Shown piece after piece: positions 26,352-35,439 of a stretch of 64,000 nucleotides of DNA. Source of the DNA: Microbulbifer sp. Q7 (GTDB taxonomy: Bacteria; Pseudomonadota; Gammaproteobacteria; Pseudomonadales; Cellvibrionaceae); contig NZ_LROY01000002.1 in NCBI RefSeq assembly GCF_001639145.1, forward strand, positions 186,001 through 250,000. Direction: 5' to 3'. Below the pieces are notes generated by a model. The model was not told the DNA's origin, ran no database searches, and worked only from the letters and a program-made list of their open reading frames with translations. Positions within the stretch are counted from its first letter, which is position 1, and each line of letters starts with the position of its first letter. A program made the translations under genes and the position numbers.

Positions 26352-28319
26352 TCAGGCGGTTGCCGCTGCGCGGTTGGCCACAAGATTGTCCACCACTCCG
26401 GGGTCCGCGAGGGTCGAGGTGTCACCCAGCTGGTCACACTCGTCGGCGGCTACCTTGCGCAGGATACGGCGCATGATCTTGCCGGAGCGTGTTTTCGGCA
26501 GACCCGGTGCCCACTGAATCACATCGGGTGTGGCAATCGGGCCGATTTCTGCGCGCAACCAGTCGCGCAGGGTAATGCGCATTTCGTCACTGGGTTCGAT
26601 GCCGCTGTTCAGGGTGACATAGATGTAAATACCCTGGCCCTTGATGTCGTGGGGGTAACCCACCACCGCCGCCTCGGCCACGGCCTCGTGGGCAACCAGC
26701 GCACTTTCCAGTTCAGCGGTGCCCATACGGTGGCCGGAAACATTGAGCACGTCGTCCACGCGCCCGGTAATCCAGTAGTAACCGTCCTCGTCGCGGCGCG
26801 CACCGTCGCCGGTGAAGTACATGTTGTCAAAGGTGCTGAAGTAGGTATCGATAAAACGCTGGTGGTCGCCGAACACGGTGCGCATCTGTCCCGGCCAGCT
26901 GCCTAGCAGCACCAGGTTGCCATCGGTGGCGCCATCGAGAATCTTGCCCTCGTTATCCACCAGCGCCGGCTGTACCCCGAAGAAGGGACGGGTGGCCGAG
27001 CCGGGTTTCAGGGCGGTGGCGCCGGGCAGGGGCGTGAGCATGGCACCGCCGGTTTCCGTCTGCCACCAGGTATCCACGATCGGGCACTGTCCCCGGCCGA
27101 AGGTGCGGTGATACCACTTCCACGCCTCGGGATTGATGGGCTCGCCCACGGTACCTAAAAGTCGCAGGCTTTCCAGGCTGGCCCCGGCGACCGGTTTGTT
27201 GCCTTCGGCCATCAGTGCGCGAATGGCGGTGGGGGCGATGTAAAGAATATTGATTTTATGATCGTCGATGATCTGCGCCACCCGGGTGACGTCGGGGTAG
27301 TTGGGTACCCCCTCGTACATGACGGTGGTGGCGCCGTTGGCCAACGGTCCGTAGAGGATGTAGCTGTGGCCGGTGATCCAGCCGATATCGGCCGCGCACC
27401 AGTAACGTTCACCGCGGCGATAGTCGAACACATACTCGTGGGTGAGTGATGCGTAGGTGATGTAGCCGCCGCTGCTGTGCAGTACGCCCTTGGGTTTGCC
27501 GGTGGAGCCAGAGGTATACAGAATAAACAGCGGGTCTTCCGCGCCCATCACTTCCGCCGGGCATTCATCGCTCTGCGCCGCAACCAGCTCGGCGTAGTCG
27601 CGATCGATGGCGGGATTCCAGTCGGTGGCGTCGTCGGTGTAATTGAAGACCACCACGTTGTCCACGGTGGTTTCCTTGCACAGGGCCACGGCGCGGTCGA
27701 CGTTGTTTTTCAGCATCACTGAGCGCCCGCCGCGGCGGCCGGCATTGGCGGTGATCAGGGTGCGGGACTGGCCATCGTCCATGCGTCCGGCCAGCGCCTC
27801 GGGGGAAAAGCCGGCAAATACCACCGAGTGCACTGCACCAATGCGGGCGCAGGCGAGCATGGCTACGGCCGCCTCCGGCACCATCGGCATGTAGATAGTG
27901 ACCACATCCCCTTTCTTGACGCCAAGGCTCTTGAGGCCATTGGCGAAGCGGCACACATCCCGGTGCAGCTCCCGGTAGCTGATTTCCCGCGAAACTCCCG
28001 GCTCGTCACCGACCCACAGGATGGCGGTGCTGTCGCCGTGTTCGTGCAAGTGGCGATCCAGACAGTTGGCGGCCACGTTCAGCTTGCCATCGGCGAACCA
28101 GCGGATATGCAGATCGTCCCGGGCAAAGGACACGTCCTGAACCTGGGTAAAGGGGGTGATCCAGTCGATGCGCTGGGCCTGCTCGCGCCAGAACCCATCG
28201 GGATCCTGGATGGAGCGGTTGTACAGCTCGAAATAGCGATCCTCATCCAGCAGTGTATTGGCTGCATAGGTTGCGGGTACTGGATAGACGCTTGGGGTAG
28301 ATTCCGGTTTGCTGGTCAC
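26352..28319 (-). CDS. acs: Acetyl-CoA synthetase
   Basis: Acs activates acetate with ATP and CoA through acetyl-AMP, allowing growth on low acetate. The protein has the AMP-binding core [26 protein letters not shown] and the C-terminal [12 protein letters not shown]. The lysine in that motif (614 with this start) is the known acetylation switch in the family. I place the start at GTG 28319 because GAGAGG lies seven bases before it (plus-strand 28327-28332). An ATG five codons upstream (28334) has no ribosome site. The gene is 142 bases from crbR and divergent from the porin/symporter operon, with a shared control region. Confidence 0.96.
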   Translation of the reverse strand: MTSKPESTPSVYPVPATYAANTLLDEDRYFELYNRSIQDPDGFWREQAQRIDWITPFTQVQDVSFARDDLHIRWFADGKLNVAANCLDRHLHEHGDSTAILWVGDEPGVSREISYRELHRDVCRFANGLKSLGVKKGDVVTIYMPMVPEAAVAMLACARIGAVHSVVFAGFSPEALAGRMDDGQSRTLITANAGRRGGRSVMLKNNVDRAVALCKETTVDNVVVFNYTDDATDWNPAIDRDYAELVAAQSDECPAEVMGAEDPLFILYTSGSTGKPKGVLHSSGGYITYASLTHEYVFDYRRGERYWCAADIGWITGHSYILYGPLANGATTVMYEGVPNYPDVTRVAQIIDDHKINILYIAPTAIRALMAEGNKPVAGASLESLRLLGTVGEPINPEAWKWYHRTFGRGQCPIVDTWWQTETGGAMLTPLPGATALKPGSATRPFFGVQPALVDNEGKILDGATDGNLVLLGSWPGQMRTVFGDHQRFIDTYFSTFDNMYFTGDGARRDEDGYYWITGRVDDVLNVSGHRMGTAELESALVAHEAVAEAAVVGYPHDIKGQGIYIYVTLNSGIEPSDEMRITLRDWLRAEIGPIATPDVIQWAPGLPKTRSGKIMRRILRKVAADECDQLGDTSTLADPGVVDNLVANRAAATA

Positions 28320-28385
28320 GATTCGGCCTCTCATCAGTGCAGATTCTTATGCTGTGCATTCTGGCACCGGGGCTGCGTTGGGTCG

Positions 28386-28496
28386 TATTAGACAAAAGTC
28401 GAAAGGCACCGGGGGCGAGGGGTGTTTAGTATCCAGGTATACCCGTGAGGCACTTAGACATTAGTCGAGTTCGGGTGGCATTTAGACTAATGGTTA
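28386..28496. promoter_or_regulatory. Three GAC-N4-GTC dyads between acs and the porin operon
   Basis: Three related sites begin with TTAGAC: TTAGACAAAAGTC (28388-28400), TTAGACATTAGTC (28454-28466) and the degenerate TTAGACTAATGGT (28482-28494). The first two contain the inverted repeat GAC-N4-GTC. Their centres are 66 and 28 bases apart. The third abuts an AT-rich TTAATAC that could be the porin operon -10. Short spaced dyads of this kind are typical of NarL-type regulators, so CrbR is the likely binder. That assignment is inference. Confidence 0.55.
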
Positions 28497-28517
28497 ATAC
28501 CCGTGTGCCCCGCAAAG

Positions 28518-28557
28518 TTGTTTGCTTGGGTTTGTTCGCTGCAAACCCAACAAACAA
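28518..28557 (+). promoter_or_regulatory. Long hairpin in the porin mRNA leader
   Basis: A 17-base arm (28518-28534) pairs with a 16-base arm (28542-28557) with one bulged base and a 7-base loop. It ends three bases before the AAGGA ribosome site of the DcaP-like porin. No T-run follows, so it is not a terminator. It may stabilise the mRNA or control translation. Confidence 0.5.
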
Positions 28558-28574
28558 CCGCAAGGATCAAAGCT

Positions 28575-29897
28575 ATGTCGGGAAAAATAATAAAACACAA
28601 ACTCGCCGGCGCGGTGGCGCTGGCAGCGATGACAAGTTCGCTCTCGGTATTGGCGGCGGAGCCAGAAGAGACCACTGCGGCACAACTGCAACAGCGCATT
28701 GCTGAATTGCAGGCGCAGGTTGACCAGCTGGCGGCCAGCCAACAGGCGCAAACGCTGCCAAATCCGGAGCCGCCCAAATCCACCACTTTCGGTGAAACCA
28801 ATATCCAGATTGGCGGCTATATAAAGCTGGACAGCATCTTCAGTGACTACTCCGATGGCAGCTCTGCCACCGCGGGCGTCGGTGAAGACTTCCTGGTGCC
28901 GTCGACCATCCCCATCGGCGGGGAAAGTGGTGAGGTGCATTACAACGCCCACGCGAAGTCCACGCGGCTGTTTTTTAAATCTTCCACCGAAGCGGGTGCG
29001 GGCAGTGTGGATACCCATATCGAAATCGATGCGATGGCCGGCGGCCAGGGGGATGAGCGCATCAGCAACTCCTACGCCCAGCGCCTGCGCCACGCCTATG
29101 TGAACTGGAAGATGGATGGCGACCGCTCGCTGTTGGCCGGGCAAACCTGGTCCACGTTTTTTAACGTGGGCACGCTACCGGAAGGACTGGACTTTGTCGG
29201 CCCGGTGGGCACGATTTTCGAACGCCAGCCGCAGCTTCGCTACACCCAAGGGCTGGGTAGTGGCAAGGTGATGGTTGCCGCGGAAAACCCGGCCACTACC
29301 CTCTACAACGGTAGCGAGAACCCCTACGACGACAACAGCCGTCCGGATCTGATTCTGCGCTACGACAACCGCATTGGTGATCTCAGCTATTCCTTCGCCT
29401 CCATGAGCCGCGAGTTGGCCTACGACCACGCCGATGGCAGCAACGAGTCTGAGCAGGGCTATGCCATCAGTCTGGCGGGCAAGTGGCAGTTGGGACGCGA
29501 CGACCTGCGCTTTATGTACAGCTACGGTAACGCGCTGGGCCGCTACCTAGGGCTGAACAGTTACCGCGGTGGCATCATCGATTCACTGGACGGGAGTATC
29601 GAACTGATCGACCAGCACGGCGGCTATGTGGCACTGCGGCATTTCTGGAACGACCAGTGGCGCAGCAACCTGGTGCTCTCCGCCACCGCCGCAGACAATC
29701 CGGCACTGGTCTCCGACATGACCCCGTCCGCGTACCAGAGCCTGCACCTGAACCTGATGTATTCGCCGGTTCCGAAAATGACGCTGGGTGGTGAGTATAT
29801 TTTCGCAAGTAAGGAAGTGGAGAATGCCAGCGGACTGCTGAGCGATGACCAGGGAGAAATGCAACGCATGCAATTCTCGGTCAAGTACGTATTTTGA
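28575..29897 (+). CDS. DcaP-like trimeric outer-membrane porin
   Basis: This is a 440-residue outer-membrane protein with a signal peptide ending at VLAA-EPE (about residue 27). A short coiled coil (TAAQLQQRIAELQAQVDQLA) and a Pro-rich hinge follow, then a beta barrel starting IQIGGYIKLDSIF and ending SVKYVF. This is the DcaP family, whose known members take up dicarboxylates and similar anions as coiled-coil-tethered trimers. ATG 28575 is chosen because the in-frame upstream extension spoils the signal peptide. Genes for a small symporter subunit and a sodium/solute symporter follow, suggesting outer- and inner-membrane uptake of the same carboxylate. Confidence 0.9.
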   Translation: MSGKIIKHKLAGAVALAAMTSSLSVLAAEPEETTAAQLQQRIAELQAQVDQLAASQQAQTLPNPEPPKSTTFGETNIQIGGYIKLDSIFSDYSDGSSATAGVGEDFLVPSTIPIGGESGEVHYNAHAKSTRLFFKSSTEAGAGSVDTHIEIDAMAGGQGDERISNSYAQRLRHAYVNWKMDGDRSLLAGQTWSTFFNVGTLPEGLDFVGPVGTIFERQPQLRYTQGLGSGKVMVAAENPATTLYNGSENPYDDNSRPDLILRYDNRIGDLSYSFASMSRELAYDHADGSNESEQGYAISLAGKWQLGRDDLRFMYSYGNALGRYLGLNSYRGGIIDSLDGSIELIDQHGGYVALRHFWNDQWRSNLVLSATAADNPALVSDMTPSAYQSLHLNLMYSPVPKMTLGGEYIFASKEVENASGLLSDDQGEMQRMQFSVKYVF

Positions 29898-29944
29898 TGG
29901 CGTCTATCGCCGGGATTATTAAAAATAATTGAGGAGAATGAGCG

Positions 29945-30277
29945 ATGAGTTTCAAGAGCAAGCAGGACGCCAAGGCCTATTGGCGCGAGAACCTCAGACT
30001 GATGTTCAGTCTGCTGGCTGTGTGGTTTGTGGTGTCCTTCGGGTGCGGCATTCTGTTCGTCGAAGAGCTGAATAGCATTCGCATGGGCGGTTTCAAACTG
30101 GGCTTCTGGTTTGCCCAGCAGGGTGCCATCTATACCTTTCTCGTGCTGATTTTTGTCTACGTGTACAAAATGAATCAGATTGATCACAAGTACGACGTTT
30201 ACGAAGACGAGGATGCTGCGGAAGCGGCCCAGCCGCAGGCCGCCCCGGAAGCGCAACAGCTGCAGGGAGGGCACTGA
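29945..30277 (+). CDS. DUF4212 sodium/substrate symporter small subunit
   Basis: This 110-residue protein has two membrane helices (about 19-40 and 57-76) and a charged, Ala/Pro/Gln-rich tail. It is of the DUF4212 family, the small partner of SSS-family symporters. The core WRENLRLMFSLLAVWFVVSF and GFWFAQQGAIYTFLVLIFVY are typical. A strong GAGGAG site precedes the ATG. The symporter gene begins three bases after the stop, which implies a fixed one-to-one complex. Confidence 0.94.
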   Translation: MSFKSKQDAKAYWRENLRLMFSLLAVWFVVSFGCGILFVEELNSIRMGGFKLGFWFAQQGAIYTFLVLIFVYVYKMNQIDHKYDVYEDEDAAEAAQPQAAPEAQQLQGGH

Positions 30278-30280
30278 GCC

Positions 30281-31981
30281 ATGGACGTTCAAACCCTTAC
30301 TTTCCTCATCATCGGCGCGACCTTTGTGCTGTACATCGGCATTGCACTTTGGGCGCGCGCCGGCTCCACCAACGATTTTTACGTGGCCGGTGGCGGCGTG
30401 CATCCAGTGGCAAACGGCATGGCGACGGCGGCAGACTGGATGTCGGCGGCCTCGTTTATCTCCATGGCCGGCCTGATTTCATTTATGGGTTACGACGGTG
30501 CCGTGTACCTGCTGGGGTGGACCGGTGGCTATGTACTGCTGGCCCTGTGCCTGGCGCCCTACCTGCGTAAATTCGGCAAATTTACCGTGCCGGACTTTAT
30601 CGGGGACCGCTACTACTCCCAGGCGGCACGTACGGTGGCCGTGATTTGTGCCATCTTCGTATGCTTCACCTACGTGGCCGGTCAGATGCGCGGTGTGGGT
30701 GTGGTGTTTTCCCGCTTCCTCGAAGTTGACATTATTACCGGCGTTATCATCGGCATGGGTGTTGTGTTCTTTTACGCCGTACTCGGTGGTATGAAGGGTA
30801 TTACCTACACCCAGGTGGCCCAGTACTGTGTGCTGATTTTCGCCTATATGGTGCCGGCCATTTTCATCTCCATCATGATGACCGGGCACGTGCTACCGCA
30901 GACCGGATTCGGTGGCATGTTGTCCGATGGCACCTACCTGTTGGACAAGCTTGATGGGCTCTCGACGGAGCTCGGGTTTGCGGAGTACACCTCGGGCACC
31001 AAAAGTACCATTGATGTGTTCTTCATCACTGCTGCCTTGATGGTGGGTACCGCGGGTCTGCCACACGTGATCGTGCGCTTCTTCACCGTGCCCAAGGTAC
31101 GTGACGCGCGCAAGTCGGCCGGTTGGGCACTGCTGTTCATCGCTCTGCTGTATACCACTGCACCGGCTGTTGCCACCTTTGCGCGGGTAAACATGATCGA
31201 CACCATCAATGGTCCGGATGGCCAGGGTACCGCCCATGCGGAAGCACCCAGCTGGATCACGAATTGGGAAGAAACCGGCCTGATTACCTGGCAAGACAAA
31301 AATGCCGACGGCAAGATGTTCTACTCCGGTGACGAGCGCAATGAAATGTCGGTAGACCGCGACATCATGGTGCTGGCGAACCCGGAAATTGCCAACCTGC
31401 CGGCGTGGGTAATCGCACTGGTGGCTGCCGGTGGCGTTGCCGCTGCACTGTCCACCTCTGCGGGGCTGTTACTGGTGATTTCCACCTCCATCTCCCACGA
31501 CCTGCTGAAGCGTAACCTGATGCCGAACATCAGCGAGAAGAAGGAACTGCTGTATGCCCGCGGCGCGGCAGCGGTGGCCATCTGTATCGCCGGTTACCTC
31601 GGGGTCAATCCACCGGGCTTTGTGGCGCAGGTGGTCGCCTTCGCCTTCGGGCTTGCGGCCTCGTCCTTCTTCCCCGCGATCATCATGGGGATCTTCTCCA
31701 AGCGGATGAACAAGGAAGGGGCGATTGCCGGTATGGTGTCGGGCATCCTGTTTACCGCGGCCTACATCTGTTACTTCAAGTTCATCAACCCGGCCGCCAA
31801 TACCCCGGAAAACTGGTGGTTTGGTATTTCCCCGGAAGGTATTGGTACCCTGGGCATGATGATCAACTTTGCGGTGGCGGCCGTGGTGGCCAAGGTCACT
31901 CGTGAAGCGCCCGGTGAAGTGCAGGACATGGTGGAGAGCATTCGTTTCCCGCAAGGCGCGGGTGCGGCGAGCAACCACTAA
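30281..31981 (+). CDS. Sodium:solute symporter, VC_2705/ActP-like large subunit
   Basis: This 566-residue SSS/SLC5 inner-membrane transporter has about 13 helices, including FYVAGGGVHPVANGMATAAD, AASFISMAGLISFMGYDG and a Ser-rich helix AALSTSAGLLLVISTSISHD that in SSS proteins lines the sodium site. It is of the VC_2705 group, which pairs with DUF4212 proteins and is related to the acetate permease ActP. Given divergent acs and the CrbSR pair, acetate or another short carboxylate is the likely substrate (inference). A strong terminator follows. Confidence 0.92.
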   Translation: MDVQTLTFLIIGATFVLYIGIALWARAGSTNDFYVAGGGVHPVANGMATAADWMSAASFISMAGLISFMGYDGAVYLLGWTGGYVLLALCLAPYLRKFGKFTVPDFIGDRYYSQAARTVAVICAIFVCFTYVAGQMRGVGVVFSRFLEVDIITGVIIGMGVVFFYAVLGGMKGITYTQVAQYCVLIFAYMVPAIFISIMMTGHVLPQTGFGGMLSDGTYLLDKLDGLSTELGFAEYTSGTKSTIDVFFITAALMVGTAGLPHVIVRFFTVPKVRDARKSAGWALLFIALLYTTAPAVATFARVNMIDTINGPDGQGTAHAEAPSWITNWEETGLITWQDKNADGKMFYSGDERNEMSVDRDIMVLANPEIANLPAWVIALVAAGGVAAALSTSAGLLLVISTSISHDLLKRNLMPNISEKKELLYARGAAAVAICIAGYLGVNPPGFVAQVVAFAFGLAASSFFPAIIMGIFSKRMNKEGAIAGMVSGILFTAAYICYFKFINPAANTPENWWFGISPEGIGTLGMMINFAVAAVVAKVTREAPGEVQDMVESIRFPQGAGAASNH

Positions 31982-31996
31982 GTTTATTGATCGACC

Positions 31997-32040
31997 AAAC
32001 GCAAAAAGGCGGGCCCCCGGGCTCGCCTTTTTGCGTTTTC
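31997..32040 (+). terminator. Strong bidirectional terminator after the symporter
   Basis: A 15-bp perfect stem (31997-32011 with 32024-32038) with an A-run on one side and a T-run on the other lies 16 bases after the symporter stop. It can also serve the minus-strand GNAT gene. Confidence 0.9.
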
Positions 32041-32094
32041 GTCTGGTAGCGAATAAAGGTCTGGTAACGAATAGATGTCTGGTAGCGGCCGTGG
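32041..32094. repeat. 18-bp tandem repeat, three imperfect copies
   Basis: The units are GTCTGGTAGCGAATAAAG, GTCTGGTAACGAATAGAT and GTCTGGTAGCGGCCGTGG at 32041, 32059 and 32077. They directly abut the terminator and lie just beyond the 3' end of the GNAT gene. Confidence 0.8.
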
Positions 32095-32121
32095 ATGTGC
32101 GGCACGAATGGACCGGCAGAC

Positions 32122-32670
32122 TTATGCTTGCCAGCCCATCAGCAGCAGTTCCTCTTCGCTGCCAGGCAGCGTGATGGTTTGTTCCCGGTGCAGGCCCAGC
32201 TTTTCGAGCAGGCGAATGGAGCTTGTGTTGCCCGGTGCGGCAATGGCAACGATGCGCGTGAGCCCCAGTTCGGTTTTCCCCCACGCCATCACTGCTTCCG
32301 CAGCCTCGCGGGCGTAGCCGCAACCGCGGTACTGGGGGAGAAAGGCAAAACCGATGTCCATCGCGTCGAGGCCCTCCCGGCAAATCAGGCCCGCCTGGCC
32401 GATCGGCGTGCCATCCTTGCGCTCTACGCAGTACATGCCCACGCCATGGGATTGATACATGGCGATGGGGCCGCGCCGCAGGTAGTCGCGGGCGTCTTGC
32501 AGGGTGCGTACGCCGCGATCGCCGATAAACCGGTGGAAGTCTGGATCATTGACCAGTGCCAGGGTAAAGCGCGCGTCGTCTTCGCTGTCGTTCAGCATGC
32601 GCAGTCGCAGGCGTTGTGTGGTGATGGTTGGCAGTTGGCACGACGGGGCGTGCGATGGAAGCTGGGACAT
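32122..32670 (-). CDS. GNAT family N-acetyltransferase (RimJ/RimL-like)
   Basis: This 182-residue acetyltransferase resembles the RimJ/RimL branch: TQRLRLRMLNDSEDDARFTL at the start, and IGFAFLPQYRGCGYAREAAEAV carrying the acetyl-CoA pyrophosphate loop (Q/R-x-x-G-x-G/A). The C-terminal half has LGLTRIVAIAAPGNTSSIRLLEKLGL. The substrate is unknown. The open frame extends 43 codons further, but that part is translated tandem repeat and lacks a ribosome site, so I use ATG 32670. Short tandem arrays lie on both sides of the gene. Confidence 0.85.
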   Translation of the reverse strand: MSQLPSHAPSCQLPTITTQRLRLRMLNDSEDDARFTLALVNDPDFHRFIGDRGVRTLQDARDYLRRGPIAMYQSHGVGMYCVERKDGTPIGQAGLICREGLDAMDIGFAFLPQYRGCGYAREAAEAVMAWGKTELGLTRIVAIAAPGNTSSIRLLEKLGLHREQTITLPGSEEELLLMGWQA

Positions 32671-32697
32671 GGTGTGCCACGGTGTGCAGATAACAAT

Positions 32698-32753
32698 CTG
32701 TCGGGAATAACGTGTCGACAATAATGTGTTGAGAATAATGTGTCGAGAATAAT
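32698..32753. repeat. 14-bp tandem repeat, four copies
   Basis: Four 14-base units related to GTGTCGAGAATAAT begin at 32698, 32712, 32726 and 32740; copies differ at one to four positions. They lie 28 bases upstream of the GNAT start codon, in the presumed promoter/leader. Confidence 0.8.
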
Positions 32754-32796
32754 CCAGCGAGTTTACACGGTTGGGGGAGCGTGTTGTCTGGCTCGC

Positions 32797-32827
32797 CAAA
32801 AAAAACGCCCACCGAAGTGGGCGTTTT
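32797..32827 (-). terminator. Terminator of the GDSL autotransporter gene
   Basis: A perfect 11-bp stem (32802-32812 with 32817-32827, loop CGAA) is followed on the minus strand by a run of eight Ts. It lies 22 bases beyond the autotransporter stop codon. Confidence 0.85.
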
Positions 32828-32849
32828 AGTGGCGCTAAGCAGACCCGAA

Positions 32850-35222
32850 TCAGAAGCGATAGGTCACGTTCACGGAACCGTGCTCGGAGCTCGGGCGCGC
32901 GGTGAGGTTGGCGCTTACCGCAATGGCGTCCGCCGCCTGCCAGCGCAGTCCCACCAAGGCGCCGGCACCGTCGGCAAACAGTCCGCTGTCCTTGCTGGCG
33001 TAGCTGGGCATGGCGTTCATGTTACCGGTCATGGATTTAATCCCCACTTCCAGGGAGTCGTTTTCGGTACCGGTGGTGTCTTCGTACCACAGCTGGCCAT
33101 AGGCACTCACGTTACCCCACGCCTTGTCGGCGAAGGCACCGAAGCGCATGGTGGTGTAGCGACGCTCCTGGCTGCCGAAATTCATCCCGAACGGATCCAG
33201 TTGCTCGCCACTGGCGCCGGTGTAGGTGAATCCGTCCAATGCCGCTTCGGTGTAGCCGTCCACTTCGGCGGTGACCTTGGTCACGCCGGCGAAGGGGCCA
33301 AAGCGCCCGTCACTGCGGGAGATATTGAAACCAGCGGTGAGGTCCAGGGTGGTGTTCTCGCCGCCGGTTTCACCCATAAGCATCTCGTTGAACTGGCTAC
33401 CGAGCTGCAGCTGACGGCCAATACGGTCGTAGTCCACATCGGTCACGGTCGCACTGGCGTCCACAAAGAAGCCCTGGCCGTGGAAGCGGGAATACAGGCT
33501 GTAGTTGGTGGAGGTGGAGTCGATATCGCTCTGGTCGTTACCCAGGGACAGGTCAGACCGGCTGACCGCAAAACCCAGTTGCAGGTTGTCGCGCAATGCG
33601 TAGCCGGCGCCGATCAGGCTGCCGGTGGCATCGCCAGAGGCGGACGGAGCCAGGTTGTTGTCGTAGTCGCTGTTGCCGAAGACACCGCTGACAAATACGC
33701 CGGTTTCTGCGGTGCGGTAGCGGCTGCCGGCAAAGCTTTCTTCCAGTGCACTGACGTGGGCGCGGGAAGCCTGCAGGCCCATGTCTGGCAACTGGCCGGC
33801 AACCTGCGCGGCGTTGACCACGGCGGTGTAGTAGTCGCCCAGTAGTTGCTGTGCGGCCTGGGAGGGGTGTACCGAGTCATTGAAAATCAGCTGGTCGGCA
33901 TCCGGGGCGGTACCGTTCTGGCCGTACACCGGGTGTTCGATGCAGCCACCACCGGAGTAGCACAGGGTGCTCTGGTCAAATTCATCGGAAAACCCGAGTG
34001 CCGCCGCGTTGGCCAGGCTGACCTTGAGGATGCCTTCCATATCCACCATCAGAACACCGTCGATGTCTCCGGCGTTCGCCAGCAGGGTGGAGTTGAACAG
34101 GGTGACCGCTTCACTGGCCTGCGCCAGAGTGGCATCGATGGCCATCGCCAGTTGTGCGTCGGCATCTTCCTGGGTCATCAGCCCCGCCGCTACCGCATTG
34201 GCCAGCTGGGCCGCTTCCGGGCTGGCGGCGACTGCCTGGCTGACGGCCGCGTACATGCCGGGGGTATTGCTGATGTCCGGCACGTTGGACACCAGAATGT
34301 AGTTGGCGCCGGCGTCCGATAGCGCCTCTGCGCCATCCGCCAGCATGGAGGCGGCGAGCCCCGCCTGGGCCCCGAACTGTTCCGCGGTCATGGCGCCGCT
34401 CAGGGATGCAGTGAATCCTGCCAGCAGATCATTGCCGCCGCCATTGACCCAGTAGAGGGCCTTGCCGTCGGCGCGACCGCTGGCGGTCTCCAGGTAGCCG
34501 AGGCCCAGCGGGTGCGGGTTACCGGTTACGCCCGAGTCGGCGACGATCTGGCCCGGCGCCGCGTTGATTTGCGCCTGCAGGCCATCGGCCTGAGCGCTCA
34601 GTTGTGCTGCGGTGGCGGCATCGCCGGCGGCTTCCGCCTGCGCTGCACCGGCGCGGAGCTGGGCGACGATGGTGGGGCCCTGCAGCAGCAGGCCGAGCAG
34701 GTCGAGGTTGGCGTAAAGACCCGTGGCGGTTTCGCGGGTGGGGTCGGGGAGCAGTGCGCTGGCAAAGTTATGTGTATTGGCGTCCAGGGTAAGGCCCTGC
34801 TCTGCCAGGTATTCCAGGTAGCCGCGGGTGCCGAGTATGTTCAGCAGAACGTCCGCCGCGCGATGGCCGCCCACGGCCCAGCCGCCGCCCACATTGGGTA
34901 GCGCTGCCCGCACCTGGGCCTCGGCCGAGGCCAGCAGCTCTTCCTGCGAGAGCGTGGGGTCTACTTCCGGTAAACACAGGTACAGGCCGGCGCAAGACGG
35001 GGTCACCGGGCCGAGACCGAGATTTTGCGAGAGCAGGCTGATGGCGGCTTGCCTGTCATCACCACTGGTGAAAACGCCAGCGTTGCCAACATCGGTGAGG
35101 CTGTCACCGAATGCGATTATTTGGGAAAAGGGCGAGTCGTCGGCAGAAGCAGTGGTGCTCAGGCCGCAAGACAGGGTGGCTACCGCAATGGCTGCCGCCA
35201 GGCTGCGCTTGGCGTTGGGCAT
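32850..35222 (-). CDS. GDSL esterase/lipase autotransporter (EstA-like)
   Basis: This 790-residue type Va autotransporter carries an SGNH/GDSL esterase passenger. After a signal peptide ending at ASA-DDS (about 27) come block I FGDSLTDVGN with nucleophile Ser41, the GND of block III (NGGGNDLL) and the Asp-x-x-His of block V (DSVHPS). An Ala-rich helical insert separates the motifs and makes the passenger longer than EstA. The last roughly 270 residues are an autotransporter beta barrel ending in TYRF. The product is expected to be an outer-membrane-anchored esterase facing outward. AAGGAG precedes the ATG. It looks monocistronic. Confidence 0.94.
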   Translation of the reverse strand: MPNAKRSLAAAIAVATLSCGLSTTASADDSPFSQIIAFGDSLTDVGNAGVFTSGDDRQAAISLLSQNLGLGPVTPSCAGLYLCLPEVDPTLSQEELLASAEAQVRAALPNVGGGWAVGGHRAADVLLNILGTRGYLEYLAEQGLTLDANTHNFASALLPDPTRETATGLYANLDLLGLLLQGPTIVAQLRAGAAQAEAAGDAATAAQLSAQADGLQAQINAAPGQIVADSGVTGNPHPLGLGYLETASGRADGKALYWVNGGGNDLLAGFTASLSGAMTAEQFGAQAGLAASMLADGAEALSDAGANYILVSNVPDISNTPGMYAAVSQAVAASPEAAQLANAVAAGLMTQEDADAQLAMAIDATLAQASEAVTLFNSTLLANAGDIDGVLMVDMEGILKVSLANAAALGFSDEFDQSTLCYSGGGCIEHPVYGQNGTAPDADQLIFNDSVHPSQAAQQLLGDYYTAVVNAAQVAGQLPDMGLQASRAHVSALEESFAGSRYRTAETGVFVSGVFGNSDYDNNLAPSASGDATGSLIGAGYALRDNLQLGFAVSRSDLSLGNDQSDIDSTSTNYSLYSRFHGQGFFVDASATVTDVDYDRIGRQLQLGSQFNEMLMGETGGENTTLDLTAGFNISRSDGRFGPFAGVTKVTAEVDGYTEAALDGFTYTGASGEQLDPFGMNFGSQERRYTTMRFGAFADKAWGNVSAYGQLWYEDTTGTENDSLEVGIKSMTGNMNAMPSYASKDSGLFADGAGALVGLRWQAADAIAVSANLTARPSSEHGSVNVTYRF

Positions 35223-35439
35223 GTTGATCTCCTTACATCGCTATGCACAGTGTTATTTGTTGCCATGAGTGGCTTATTTACTGTGCTCGCGTCTTTATTT
35301 TTATTGAGCGTTTCGTTCGTTTTGGTCCCTGAAGCACCAGGGGCTGTCCGATATTAACCGAGCTGGGGGGGAGATTGAATGATGTGTCGAAACTAAATGT
35401 GCCTGAGTGGTCACCATTTTTTTGCCATGCATAGAGATT

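Noticed and set aside
32671..32799. 43-residue N-terminal extension of the GNAT protein
   Set aside because: It is translated tandem repeat (SRHIIL, STRYSRQIV) and the conserved fold begins only after ATG 32670.
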